A program made the position numbers and the translations under genes. 64,000 bases of DNA from Candidatus Edwardsbacteria bacterium (GTDB lineage: Bacteria > Edwardsbacteria > AC1 > EtOH8). Positions 1-8,478 of the stretch are shown piece after piece. The notes below the pieces were generated by a model. That model saw only the letters and a list, made by a program, of their open reading frames with translations, was not told the origin of the DNA and did not search any database. The stretch's first letter is position 1. Every line of letters starts with the position of its first letter. The stretch is taken from positions 289,122-353,121 of the forward strand of contig JAVHLB010000002.1 in assembly GCA_031082425.1 (NCBI GenBank), given 5' to 3'.

Positions 1-66
1 ACAGTAGATGGTGAACTCGGTGCCGGGGGCGATCTTGTCGATCTGGTCTTTCTTCAATTCTGACAT
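1..66 (-). CDS. N-terminus of a gene running off the left edge
   Basis: Only the first 22 codons are present, reading MSELKKDQIDKIAPGTEFTI and two more residues. The ATG lies at 64-66, 13 bases after the stop of the SudB/NfnA-like gene, so the two are almost certainly co-transcribed. In known Sud/Nfn operons the gene next to the small flavoprotein subunit is the large GltD-like subunit. That identity is suggested by position only, because the visible peptide has no diagnostic motif. Confidence 0.55.
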   Translation of the reverse strand, partial: MSELKKDQIDKIAPGTEFTIYC

Positions 67-79
67 GATCGGCTCATTA

Positions 80-916
80 TCATTTGGCTCTGATGGAGAA
101 CAGGAGCGAGGTCTTCTCGTCCCTGCCGTAGGTGTTGTTGCGCTGGATCAGTTCGTCGAAATCCACCTGATGCCCGTCAAAGTGCGGCCCCTCGACGCAG
201 GCGAACCTGGTCTTGCCCCCCACCGACACCCGGCAGGCCCCGCACATTCCGGTGGCGTCCACCATCACCGGATTCAGGCTGACCAGGGTCTTGATGTTGT
301 ACAGCTTGGTCTGCTGGCACACCGCCCGCATCATCACCAGCGGACCCACCGCGATCACCAGGTCGATCGGCTCGGGATCATCACGCTCCACCAGGGTCTT
401 CAGGGCGTCGGTCACCAGACCGTGCATCCCGTAGCTGCCGTCGTCGGTGACGACGATCAGCTGCTGGCAGAGGTTTTTCATCTCATCCTCCAGTATCAGA
501 AGGTCCCGCTCCCGGGCGCCGATGATGCCCACCAGCTTATTGCCGGCGGCCCCATAGCCCTGCAGCAGGTGGTGCAGAACCGCAATGCCCGAGCCGCCGC
601 CTATGCCGACGACGGTCCCCAGTTTGGTGAACTCCTCGGTGACGCCCAGCGGTCCCACCAGGTCCTTGATGGCGTCCCCCACCTTGAGCGACCCCAGCAG
701 GGCGGTGGATTTCCCGATCACCATGAAGATGATGGTGATGGTGCCGTGCGACAGGTCCTTGTAGGCCACGGTCAGGGGGATCCGTTCGCCGGTCTCGTTG
801 ATCCTCAGCACCACGAATTGCCCGGGTTTGATCTTTCGGGCGATCTGGGGGGCCTCCACCGTGATCAGCACCATGTTGCCCTTGGCCAGTTCCTGGCGGT
901 CTATTATGGGATACAT
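80..916 (-). CDS. Ferredoxin-NADP reductase / sulfide dehydrogenase subunit (SudB/NfnA-like)
   Basis: This 278-aa protein has the layout of the small subunit of NfnAB/SudAB. An N-terminal FAD-binding beta barrel (about residues 1-100) is followed by an NAD-binding Rossmann region with GIGGGSGIA near residue 105. A C-terminal [2Fe-2S] segment carries the GMCGACR cluster and a later Cys in FACVEGPHFDGHQVDF. Family members pass electrons between NAD(H), ferredoxin and an NADPH-binding GltD-like partner in the cytosol. The ATG is preceded by AGGAG and sits one base after the zinc-ribbon gene's stop. SudB and NfnA cannot be told apart from the sequence. Confidence 0.88.
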   Translation of the reverse strand: MYPIIDRQELAKGNMVLITVEAPQIARKIKPGQFVVLRINETGERIPLTVAYKDLSHGTITIIFMVIGKSTALLGSLKVGDAIKDLVGPLGVTEEFTKLGTVVGIGGGSGIAVLHHLLQGYGAAGNKLVGIIGARERDLLILEDEMKNLCQQLIVVTDDGSYGMHGLVTDALKTLVERDDPEPIDLVIAVGPLVMMRAVCQQTKLYNIKTLVSLNPVMVDATGMCGACRVSVGGKTRFACVEGPHFDGHQVDFDELIQRNNTYGRDEKTSLLFSIRAK

Positions 917-917
917 C

Positions 918-1781
918 TTACCACTCCTGGCTGTCTTCCAGCATTATCATTTTGGTATCCTCCCCCGAGATCCCGTGCCAGGTGCAGCCCTTGCGGAGAC
1001 AGATGAAGAAGGTGATAAGTTTGTGCATGGCTCCCACCGTGACCTTGGCTATCCGCGATCCGCACCGGTCGCATTTCTTAAGCTTCTCCAGCAGGGAGTG
1101 GTCGCAGTGCGGGCATCGCAGGTCCCTGACCTCCTCCCCGTGGGGTATCTCGATGGTCGAGCTGTTGGTGAACACATTAAGATAGGGCGATAGCAGCAAC
1201 ATCCCTTCTTCCCCGCCCCGGCCCACCACCGTAAAGGTCAGCGAGCAGTGGTTTATCAAGGTATGCTTGCAATGCGGGCAATAGGACTGCAGAAAGCTGC
1301 CGCTGGCCATGATCTCTTTTGCGTCTGGCTCCTCGACTGCCGGCCCTTTCCTGCCTGGCAGGACTTGCTGCCGATCCCCGCCCAGGGCATAGGTGTCGTA
1401 GAACTTGGTCAGGGCCTTGTTCAAGTCCTCGAACTCCAGGAAGTGCTTCTTGCATCCCTTGCGGGAACAGATGAAGACCTTGCCCCCCTCCTCCAACATC
1501 ATCGGCACCATGGGGGCGCCGCAGACCTCGCACTGGCTGGAGCTCTTCAATGCCGCCTGGCAATGGGGGCAGGATATCCTGACCAGGGCATCCTGGGCGA
1601 TGGGAAACTCGCTTTCCACTTTGTAGCTGCCATAGACCGGCGAGAGCCTCAGCCATCCTTTCTTTCCCCGGACATCCACCCTCAAGCCGATGGCGGGCTG
1701 GCCGTCGACCTTGTGCGCCTTATCCATCAGGCTTTTGCGGCAGGACGGGCACTTTACTTTCAATGCTACCTGAGAAGCCAT
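918..1781 (-). CDS. Zinc-ribbon-rich protein with internal duplication
   Basis: The 287-aa protein has no recognised family. It holds two similar halves of about 140 residues. Each half has an N-terminal CPxC or CPHC pair, a second CPHC pair, a CxxCG pair and a closing RKGC motif, which resembles tandem zinc ribbons. Between them lies a linker of about 30 residues rich in D, E, K and P. A strong AAGGAGGAG site precedes the ATG. It is first in an apparent operon with the SudB/NfnA-like gene, one base upstream, so a role tied to that flavoprotein (assembly, regulation or electron transfer) is possible but unproven. Confidence 0.75.
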   Translation of the reverse strand: MASQVALKVKCPSCRKSLMDKAHKVDGQPAIGLRVDVRGKKGWLRLSPVYGSYKVESEFPIAQDALVRISCPHCQAALKSSSQCEVCGAPMVPMMLEEGGKVFICSRKGCKKHFLEFEDLNKALTKFYDTYALGGDRQQVLPGRKGPAVEEPDAKEIMASGSFLQSYCPHCKHTLINHCSLTFTVVGRGGEEGMLLLSPYLNVFTNSSTIEIPHGEEVRDLRCPHCDHSLLEKLKKCDRCGSRIAKVTVGAMHKLITFFICLRKGCTWHGISGEDTKMIMLEDSQEW

Positions 1782-1961
1782 GCTTTCTCCTCCTTCTTCT
1801 GAATTTAGCCGGTCCTTAACTATTTATTACACTACAATACTTTCCCTGATGACACAATAGGGGATACCCTGATTTATGGCCTCGAAATACCTTAGCTGCC
1901 GAATATCGAATATTTTCTGCATCCGGATTAAATTTTGGGACCAAACCATTGTTTTCTATTT

Positions 1962-3605
1962 TCAGTACCTGGCCGCGATCGGCATCCGGCGGCCGCCCCC
2001 GAAGGCCTTGCCGGTGACCTTGATCCCCGGAGCCGCCTGTTGGCGCTTGTATTCGTTCTGGCGGACGGTTCTTGCCACCCACTCCACCGTATCCCTGTCC
2101 AGCCCCTGGCCAACCAGCTGGTCGACCGACAGATCGTCTTCCAAATACCCCTCCAGGATCCTGTCGAGGATCTCGTATGGCGGCAGGGTGTCCTGGTCCT
2201 TCTGGCCGGCCCTCAGCTCGGCCGAGGGGGGCTTGGTGATCACGGCCCGGGGAATGATCTCCCGCTCCCGGTTGATGTGTTCGGCCAGCCGGTAGACGGT
2301 GGTCTTGGGGACATCGGATATCACCGCCAGCCCGCCGCTCATGTCGCCGTAAAGCGTGCAGTAGCCCACCGCCAGTTCGCTCTTGTTGCCGGTGGTCAGC
2401 ACCAGGCGGCCGAACTTGTTGGAGAAGGCCATCAGGATGTTGCCCCTTATCCGGGCCTGGATGTTCTCCTCGGCGATGTCCGGCGCCCGGCCCTCGAAAT
2501 GGGGCTCCAGCGTCTCCAGGTATTTTTCGTAGACCTCGATGATGGATATCTCCTTGAGCGCGATGCCCAGCTTGTCTGCCAGCTTGCGGGAATCATCCAC
2601 GCTTCCCTGCGACGAGAAGGGCGAGGGCATGGTGATGCCCAGCACGTTGTCCGGCCCCAAAGCCTGGGCGGCGATGGCCGCCACCACCGCCGAATCGATC
2701 CCTCCGGAAAGCCCCACCACCGCCTGGTTAAAGCCGCACTTGCGGAAATAATCCCGCACTCCCAGTTTCAAGGCTGAATATATCGATCCGATCTCATCCT
2801 GAACCGGCGGTTCGGCAAATTTGCCCGGCAGGGAACTGTCGATGGTCACCACCTCCTCCTGGAATGCCGGCAGCGACCAGGCCATTTGCCCGTTTTTGTC
2901 CACCCCGAAGCTCCGGCCGTCGAACACCAGCTCGTCGTTTCCGCCGACCTGGTTGATATAGATGAACGGCAGCCCGTGTTTTTTGGCGTGCCGTCCGATC
3001 AGTTCGAACCTGGCCCTTTCCTTGCCGGACTCGAAGGGAGAGGCCGAGATGTTTATCAGCAGGCTGGCCCCCATCTTGGCCAGGTCGGCCACCGGATCGT
3101 AATCGTAAGGCTGGCGCTTGGGCCACAGGTCGGGATGGTTCCAGGCGTCCTCGCAGATTGATAGGCCCAGCTTTTCACCCTTGAACTCGATCAGCCCCGC
3201 CGAATCCGCCGGGTCGAAATACCTGGCCTCGTCGAAAACGTCATAGCTGGGCAGCAGGGTCTTGTGCTGGGCTATCGACTGCCTGCCGTTATGGATGAAT
3301 ATGGCCGAATTGTACAGTCCCTTGCCGCTGTCCCTGCCGGTCGGAGCGGGTGCCCCGATTATCAGTCCGGTCTCCGGATATTCCCGGGAGAACTCTGCCA
3401 GATCATTGATGGCGGCGCTGCAGCGCTGTATGAACCAGGACTTCTCCAGCAGGTCCCGGGGCGGGTAGCCGGTCAGGAACAGTTCGGGAAAAACTATCAG
3501 GTCGGGCCTCTGGGCCCTGGTCTGGGCCAGGATGCCGGTGATCTTCTTGGCATTTCCCTCAATATCGCCCACCAGTGGGTTAAGCTGACAGATGGTTATC
3601 TTCAA
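1962..3605 (-). CDS. nadE: Glutamine-dependent NAD+ synthetase
   Basis: At 547 aa this is the long, glutamine-using form. An N-terminal nitrilase-type amidohydrolase domain (about 1-260) has the nucleophile Cys in GLSICEDAW and the early Glu in FPELFLTGYPP. A C-terminal N-type ATP pyrophosphatase domain (about 270-547) has the P-loop SGGIDSAVVAA and the TGNKSELAVGY motif. It amidates nicotinic acid adenine dinucleotide to NAD+ with ammonia channelled from glutamine. It appears to be a single-gene unit. The stretch upstream (3606-3742) holds only phrase-like repeat sequence. Confidence 0.96.
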   Translation of the reverse strand: MKITICQLNPLVGDIEGNAKKITGILAQTRAQRPDLIVFPELFLTGYPPRDLLEKSWFIQRCSAAINDLAEFSREYPETGLIIGAPAPTGRDSGKGLYNSAIFIHNGRQSIAQHKTLLPSYDVFDEARYFDPADSAGLIEFKGEKLGLSICEDAWNHPDLWPKRQPYDYDPVADLAKMGASLLINISASPFESGKERARFELIGRHAKKHGLPFIYINQVGGNDELVFDGRSFGVDKNGQMAWSLPAFQEEVVTIDSSLPGKFAEPPVQDEIGSIYSALKLGVRDYFRKCGFNQAVVGLSGGIDSAVVAAIAAQALGPDNVLGITMPSPFSSQGSVDDSRKLADKLGIALKEISIIEVYEKYLETLEPHFEGRAPDIAEENIQARIRGNILMAFSNKFGRLVLTTGNKSELAVGYCTLYGDMSGGLAVISDVPKTTVYRLAEHINREREIIPRAVITKPPSAELRAGQKDQDTLPPYEILDRILEGYLEDDLSVDQLVGQGLDRDTVEWVARTVRQNEYKRQQAAPGIKVTGKAFGGGRRMPIAARY

Positions 3606-3742
3606 TTTTCAATTCCCTAAAATAATTTAAGCCAGGGTTTATATATACTTTGTGAACTTTGCGTCTTTGCGGTAAAAAACCCTCCTGTCCTGAACATTAA
3701 GATACCTGAATTCAAAATCAATGTCAAGCAGGATTTTCCAAA

Positions 3743-3775
3743 CAAAAAGCCGTGGCTTATGTAAGCCACGGCTTG
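3743..3775 (-). terminator. Rho-independent terminator after the VWA gene
   Basis: A perfect 13-bp stem (3747-3759 with 3762-3774) closes on a 2-base loop. Read on the minus strand it is followed by a run of T. It lies 16 bases after the stop of the gene at 3791. Confidence 0.8.
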
Positions 3776-3790
3776 AAATGAATTTGATGG

Positions 3791-5680
3791 TCAATCCTGC
3801 TTCACCGCCAGCTGGCTGGCGGCCTCCACCAGCTTGATGAACTCGGCCCGGTACCCCTCGGTGTCATTCCCCCGGGAATTTCTGGCCAGCTCCAGCACCT
3901 GCCTATAGCTGGCCTTTCCCTTGTGCTCCGAATCCCTCAGCAGCAGGCCGAACTCGGCCACCGCCGAGGCGAAGCGCAGGTCCTCGGGAAGCATGGCCAG
4001 ATCCGCCCCGCCGTCACGGACCGGTTTGGACATCATCTGGCTGGTCTGCCCGTCGGGGTCCTTGTAGCGCAGTTTGACCGTCATCAGTTCACCGGAGTGT
4101 TTGACGTTGGGCTTGCCCTGAACCTTCTGGTATTTTAGATCGTCGACCTGGGAAAATTTTTCGTTGGAGCCGGCCGGCACCAGCTCGTACAGCGCGGTGA
4201 CGGTGTGGCCCACCCCCAGCTCCCCGGCGTCCTTCCTGTCGTCGTTGAAATCCTCCTTGTTGAGCATCCGGTTCTCGTATCCGATCAGCTTGTAGGCCTT
4301 GACCCGGGCCGGGTTGAACTCCACCTGGATCTTGACGTCCTTGGCGATGGTGAACAGGGTCCCGGCCATCTGGTTGACCAGCACCTTTTTGGCCTCGGTG
4401 ATGTTGTCGATGTAGGCGTAATTGCCGTTGCCCTTGTCGGCCAGCTGTTCCATCCGGGAATCCTTCAGGTTGCCGCTGCCGAAGCCCAGCACCGATAAAA
4501 ATATCCCGGCCTCGCGCTTTTGCTCGATCATCCTGATCAGCTCGGAGGTGGACGAGACGCCCACATTGAAATCGCCGTCGGTGGCCAGTATCACCCGGTT
4601 GTTGCCGCCCTTGATGAAGTTCTCCCCGGCCACCTTGTAGGCCAGCTGGATCCCGGCCGCCCCGGCGGTGCAGCCTCCGGCCTCCAGTTTATCGAGGATG
4701 TCGAGAATGGCCTTCTTGTCCCTGCCCGAAGTGGACGGCAGGACCAGCCCCTCGGAGCTGGCGTAGACCGCAATGGCGATCCGGTCGTTGGGGCGGAGCT
4801 GATTGACCAGCATCTTGAAGGCCGACTTTAAAAGAGGCAGTTTGTCCGGGCTCTGCATGGATCCGGAGACGTCTATCAAAAAGACCAGGTTGCTGGGGGG
4901 CAGTTTATCGCGGGATATCTCCCGGCCCTTGATCCCTATCCTCACCATCCGGTGTCCGTTGTTCCAGGGGCAGGGGCCGGCATCGGCGATGATGGAGAAG
5001 GGACGGCCGTCGTCCGGCAGGGGATAATTATAATCGAAGTAGTTGATCAGCTCTTCGATGCGGACCGCATCCTTGGGAGGCAGCTGTCCGTAATTGAGGA
5101 AACGCCGGACGTTGGCATAGGAGGCCGGGTCGACGTCGATGGAGAAGGTGGACAGCGGGTTCTGGGTGACCTCCAGAAAGCGGTTCTCGTAGATCCGGGA
5201 GTATTCCTCGGTGTTGTAGTCCGGCGGAAGGTAATAACCGCCGGTCTGATCGCAGGCCGAAGGGGCCATCTTGCAGCAGGCCATCTCGTAGCTGCGCGAT
5301 TGCGGACCTTTTCCCTCGTCCTTGACCAGCCCCAGGTTTTGCAGCAGGGTCTTGCTCTGAAGCTTCAATTTGAATTCCACCTTGACCGTGGAGTTGGCCT
5401 TCACCTTAAGCTTTTTGGACTGGCTTTGATAACCGGCCAGGCTGGCCTCCACAGTGTAGACCCCTTCGGAAAGACCTGTGAACTGGTAGTGCCCAACCTT
5501 ATCGCAAACTGCGACATAGGATGTACCGGGGATTCTCAGCGCAACGCCCGCCAGTAGATTGTTGTTGGCATTGTCCCTTACCGTACAATCGATAATGCCG
5601 GTCCCGGCGGCGCCGATAAGGCTGGCCGAGATCAAGGCCAGGCCCGCGGCGGCGATCAGGGGGAGGATCCTGCTTTTCAT
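3791..5680 (-). CDS. Secreted von Willebrand factor A protein (YfbK-type) with carboxypeptidase-regulatory-like domain
   Basis: The 629-aa product starts with a signal peptide (K/R, then a hydrophobic run to about residue 25). A carboxypeptidase-regulatory-like beta sandwich follows (about 28-110; VALRIPGTSYVAVCDKVGHY). Next comes a YfbK-type VWA N-terminal region with ENRFLEVTQNPLSTFSIDVD. The VWA domain has the metal site DVSGSM and TDGDFNVG. A C-terminal DUF3520-like region includes ALYELVPAG. Such proteins are exported and probably bind a partner through the metal site; the ligand is unknown. It stands alone between a terminator and a long upstream gap. Confidence 0.9.
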   Translation of the reverse strand: MKSRILPLIAAAGLALISASLIGAAGTGIIDCTVRDNANNNLLAGVALRIPGTSYVAVCDKVGHYQFTGLSEGVYTVEASLAGYQSQSKKLKVKANSTVKVEFKLKLQSKTLLQNLGLVKDEGKGPQSRSYEMACCKMAPSACDQTGGYYLPPDYNTEEYSRIYENRFLEVTQNPLSTFSIDVDPASYANVRRFLNYGQLPPKDAVRIEELINYFDYNYPLPDDGRPFSIIADAGPCPWNNGHRMVRIGIKGREISRDKLPPSNLVFLIDVSGSMQSPDKLPLLKSAFKMLVNQLRPNDRIAIAVYASSEGLVLPSTSGRDKKAILDILDKLEAGGCTAGAAGIQLAYKVAGENFIKGGNNRVILATDGDFNVGVSSTSELIRMIEQKREAGIFLSVLGFGSGNLKDSRMEQLADKGNGNYAYIDNITEAKKVLVNQMAGTLFTIAKDVKIQVEFNPARVKAYKLIGYENRMLNKEDFNDDRKDAGELGVGHTVTALYELVPAGSNEKFSQVDDLKYQKVQGKPNVKHSGELMTVKLRYKDPDGQTSQMMSKPVRDGGADLAMLPEDLRFASAVAEFGLLLRDSEHKGKASYRQVLELARNSRGNDTEGYRAEFIKLVEAASQLAVKQD

Positions 5681-5784
5681 CTTGGTTTCTCCGGTTTATG
5701 GGTTGATTATTGAGTTGACTGCCCAATATACCGCCCACCGGATAAATATATTCCCAACATTTTATTTTTCTTGGATACAATATT

Positions 5785-5813
5785 GTAGGGGCAGGTCTGA
5801 GACCTGCCCCTAC
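5785..5813. repeat. 29-base palindrome, family A copy 1
   Basis: A perfect inverted repeat with 14-base arms (GTAGGGGCAGGTCT and its complement) around one central G. The element at 6488-6516 has the same length, the same GTAGGG/CCCTAC ends and the same 14-1-14 geometry. Confidence 0.85.
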
Positions 5814-5832
5814 GGTTTGGCGTTTCAAACGG

Positions 5833-5856
5833 AAAACCCCGGTTTCCCGGGGCTTT
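5833..5856 (-). terminator. Probable terminator of the nitroreductase gene
   Basis: A short CCCCGG/CCGGGG hairpin with a 4-base loop is followed on the minus strand by TTTT. It lies 20 bases past the stop at 5876. Confidence 0.55.
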
Positions 5857-5875
5857 GGTAAATTATTGATACTAT

Positions 5876-6487
5876 TTAATATTCCTTTATGATCATCTCG
5901 CTGAGCGATCTTTTCGGCACATGATGCACCTGCTTATCGTCCCGCCAGTATTCGATCTTCCCGCCCGGCCCGATATCCTCTATCACCACCGTCTCGGCCG
6001 GCTTGCCCAGGGCTATCACCAACGGGATCTCGTATTGTTCATCGATCTCAAGCGCCTTTCTTAATCCCTCCCGGTTGACCGAGGCCAGCACGCATCCGCC
6101 CAAACCCTTTTCCACCGCTCCCAACAGGATACTCTGGGCGCAGATACCGGCATCGTAATACAATTTGCCGGGGCAGACGGACGTATCCCACAGCATGATG
6201 ATATAGGCCGAAGGCCGCTGGCCCTGGGCCGGGCCGGTCCAGTCCTTCAGGTATTTGGCCCAGGCCAGGAACGGGAAAACGGTTTCATTGATCTTGGGAT
6301 CGGCAATGAGGATATACTTCAGCGGCTGAAGATTGCCGGCCGAGCCGGACAGCCTGGCCAGTTCCGCCAGTTCCCGCAGGGTAGGCAGATCGATCCTGTG
6401 ACCCTGGTCGAACCTCCGATAGCTCCGGTTCTTCAGGATAATGTCTTTTAACATGATTTTATCGATTTTTCGGATTAAATCATTCAT
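5876..6487 (-). CDS. Nitroreductase family protein
   Basis: About 203 aa with the FMN-binding nitroreductase pattern. KNRSYRRF near the N-terminus binds the FMN phosphate, GSAGNLQPLKYILI follows, and GLGGCVLASVNREGL and PLVIALGKPAE come later. Members use NAD(P)H to reduce nitro groups, quinones or flavins; the substrate here is unknown. The start is uncertain: ATG 6487 touches the end of a palindromic repeat and has no clear ribosome site, while ATG 6454 (MLKDIILKNRSYRRF) gives the usual family N-terminus. Longer frames run through the palindrome and are rejected. Confidence 0.88.
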   Translation of the reverse strand: MNDLIRKIDKIMLKDIILKNRSYRRFDQGHRIDLPTLRELAELARLSGSAGNLQPLKYILIADPKINETVFPFLAWAKYLKDWTGPAQGQRPSAYIIMLWDTSVCPGKLYYDAGICAQSILLGAVEKGLGGCVLASVNREGLRKALEIDEQYEIPLVIALGKPAETVVIEDIGPGGKIEYWRDDKQVHHVPKRSLSEMIIKEY

Positions 6488-6516
6488 GTAGGGTATGGTT
6501 TCAAACCATCCCCTAC
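6488..6516. repeat. 29-base palindrome, family A copy 2
   Basis: Fourteen-base arms around a central C, with one mismatched pair. It shares the GTAGGG...CCCTAC ends and exact length of copy 1 at 5785-5813. It abuts the candidate nitroreductase start. Confidence 0.8.
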
Positions 6517-6542
6517 ATGATATCAACGCCATGAATAAAAGG

Positions 6543-7751
6543 TTATTTCTTCCCCTTAAAAACGAACCTCCCGCCCTTGTTGATATACCCCCACACCCCC
6601 CCGGTGACGCTGCCCTTGGCATTCATCTCCCCGCCGATGTTCACCAGAGCCAGGCCGTCTTTAAAATCCCAGGCGAAATCGAATTTGTTATCGATGACCA
6701 TCCGGCCCTTCCGGTCTATGAAGCCCCACCTGCCGCCAGCCACCATGCCGTTCTCGTTCATCTTTCCCCCTTTGTTGACCAGGGCCAGCCCCTCGGAAAA
6801 ATCCATGGCCCCGTCGTACTGGGGCACGATCATCACTTCACCGGTCCGGTTGATATAGCCCCGCTTGCCGCCCACCCTGACCGCCGCCAGGCCTTCATGA
6901 AAATCGGAGCCGGCATCGAAATGCGGAGCGATGGCCAGCACTCCGGAAGTGTCCATATAGCCCCATTTCTGACCGCTTTTGACCGAGGCCAGCCCTTCCG
7001 AAAAGGCGTTGGCATCCTCAAAGTATAATTGGCTGATCTTGTTGCCGGACCTGTCTATGAACCAGATCTTGTCGTCCAGCCGCACCACCGCCCGGCCCTG
7101 GGAGAAATTGGAGGCATAGACGTATTGAGGCTCAATGACCATTTTCCCGGTTTGATCTATATACCCGTATTTGTCATTCTCCCTCACCGGGGCCAAGCCC
7201 TCGGAGAAGTTCCGGGCGTCATTGTATCTTATTTCTATGATGATCTTGCCCTGCTGGTCTATGTATCCGTATTTATCGTTCAGCCGGACCAGGGCCAACC
7301 CCTGGGAAAAACTGCGGGCATCGTCGTACTGCGGTTCGACCACCATCTTGCCCTGGCGGTCTATGTACCCCCGTTTGCCGTCCGACAACAACCCCAGCTC
7401 GTTGACCTTCCCGCCGATGTTGACCAGCGCCAGCCCCTGGGAGAAATCCTTGGCGTCGTCGAACTGCGGATTTATGACCACCTTGCCACGGGCATCGATG
7501 TATCCCCATTTGCCGCCGATCACATAGCCCATCTCGTTCTTGCTGCCGCCGATGTTGACCAGGGCCAGCTCCTCCGAAAAGTTGAAGGCCCAGTCGAACT
7601 CCGGCTTGATGGTCATCCTGCCCCGGGCGTTGATATAACCGAATTTCCCGGCAGACATGACTGGAAAAAGCTTGACCTGCTCATCAGCCCCGATGCCCAG
7701 CGGCCCGGCCATTATGATCAGGCCCGTTAAAAGGACAGTGGCTTTTTTCAT
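6543..7751 (-). CDS. Secreted WG-repeat protein
   Basis: The 402-aa protein has a signal peptide (MKKATVLLTGLIIMAGPLGI) and then about ten WG repeats of some 30-45 residues. Each has the shape KxGYID..GK.VI.PQYD.A..FSEGLALV. The set covers nearly the whole mature protein, so it is probably a repeat-only scaffold. WG repeats are widespread in bacteria but have no firm biochemical role. I chose ATG 7751 because GGAGGG lies four bases upstream. A longer frame to 7841 would overlap the slyD gene. It follows slyD by 13 bases and is probably co-transcribed with it. Confidence 0.9.
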   Translation of the reverse strand: MKKATVLLTGLIIMAGPLGIGADEQVKLFPVMSAGKFGYINARGRMTIKPEFDWAFNFSEELALVNIGGSKNEMGYVIGGKWGYIDARGKVVINPQFDDAKDFSQGLALVNIGGKVNELGLLSDGKRGYIDRQGKMVVEPQYDDARSFSQGLALVRLNDKYGYIDQQGKIIIEIRYNDARNFSEGLAPVRENDKYGYIDQTGKMVIEPQYVYASNFSQGRAVVRLDDKIWFIDRSGNKISQLYFEDANAFSEGLASVKSGQKWGYMDTSGVLAIAPHFDAGSDFHEGLAAVRVGGKRGYINRTGEVMIVPQYDGAMDFSEGLALVNKGGKMNENGMVAGGRWGFIDRKGRMVIDNKFDFAWDFKDGLALVNIGGEMNAKGSVTGGVWGYINKGGRFVFKGKK

Positions 7752-7764
7752 TTTACCCTCCAAT

Positions 7765-8319
7765 TTACTTATCTTCGCAGCCCCCGCAGCAGCTTCCATG
7801 CTCATGTTCATGATCATGTTCGTGGTCGTGTCCGCAGTCACCGTGCCCGCCGCCGCAGCTCCCGCAGCCTTTATGATAGCCCTCCGGCACCTCTCCGGCC
7901 TCGATCAGTTTGAGGTCGAAGGTCAGGTCCTTGCCGGCCAGGGGATGGTTGGCGTCCAGGGTGGCGTGGGTCTGGCTTAGGGCGGTGATGGTCACCGGGA
8001 CCTGCTGGCCATCCTCCATGCTCAAATGAACCCTCTTGCCCAGCTCCGGTTTGGCATTGGGACCGAACTTGTCCAGCTCCACCTCCACCACCATTTTGGA
8101 ATGGTGCGGACCGTAGGCCTGGTCGGCCGGGATGGTCACTTTTTTGCTCTCGTCCACCTTCATGCCGTCGATGGCCTTATCAAATCCCGGGATCACCTGC
8201 CCCGAGCCCAGGATGAACTCCAACGGCTCGCCGCCCTCGGAGGTATCGAATACCGTTCCGTCGCCAAAGGTCCCGGTGTAGTGCACTTTTACCAGATCGC
8301 CTGATTTTGCCTGAATCAT
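7765..8319 (-). CDS. slyD: FKBP-type peptidyl-prolyl isomerase SlyD
   Basis: The 184-aa protein has the split FKBP fold: VKVHYTGTFGDGTVFDTS at the N-terminus, an inserted flap (about 70-125), then HPLAGKDLTFDLKLIE. The tail of about 35 residues is rich in His, Cys and Gly and would bind nickel or other metals, as in SlyD of other bacteria. It acts in the cytosol as a prolyl isomerase and metallochaperone. No hydrogenase genes lie in this window. The WG-repeat gene follows 13 bases later. Confidence 0.93.
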   Translation of the reverse strand: MIQAKSGDLVKVHYTGTFGDGTVFDTSEGGEPLEFILGSGQVIPGFDKAIDGMKVDESKKVTIPADQAYGPHHSKMVVEVELDKFGPNAKPELGKRVHLSMEDGQQVPVTITALSQTHATLDANHPLAGKDLTFDLKLIEAGEVPEGYHKGCGSCGGGHGDCGHDHEHDHEHEHGSCCGGCEDK

Positions 8320-8432
8320 CTGTTATTCCTTGTTATAATTGAAATTTCTCTCGCCTTTAGAATAAGGGAGCTTTGCTGATTTTAAGGATAATCTATTTAT
8401 TGCGGTATGTCAATTGATATTTTCAAACAAGC

Positions 8433-8464
8433 AAACAGCCCAGGCCTTGCGCCTGGGCTGTTTT
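8433..8464. terminator. Terminator hairpin after the NuoG-like gene
   Basis: A 13-bp stem (8433-8445 with 8451-8463), 5-base loop, with T-rich flanks on both sides. It can serve the minus-strand gene ending at 8479. Confidence 0.7.
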
Positions 8465-8478
8465 ATTTATGATCCTGT

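Noticed and set aside
8..1006. Long plus-strand frame opposite the SudB/NfnA-like gene
   Set aside because: GC-rich mirror frame. The minus strand encodes a complete recognised protein, and the plus frame has a low-quality composition rich in His, Gln and Gly.
6488..6622. N-terminal extension of the nitroreductase
   Set aside because: The extra 45 codons read through a family A palindrome and into the neighbouring WG gene end, without a ribosome site.
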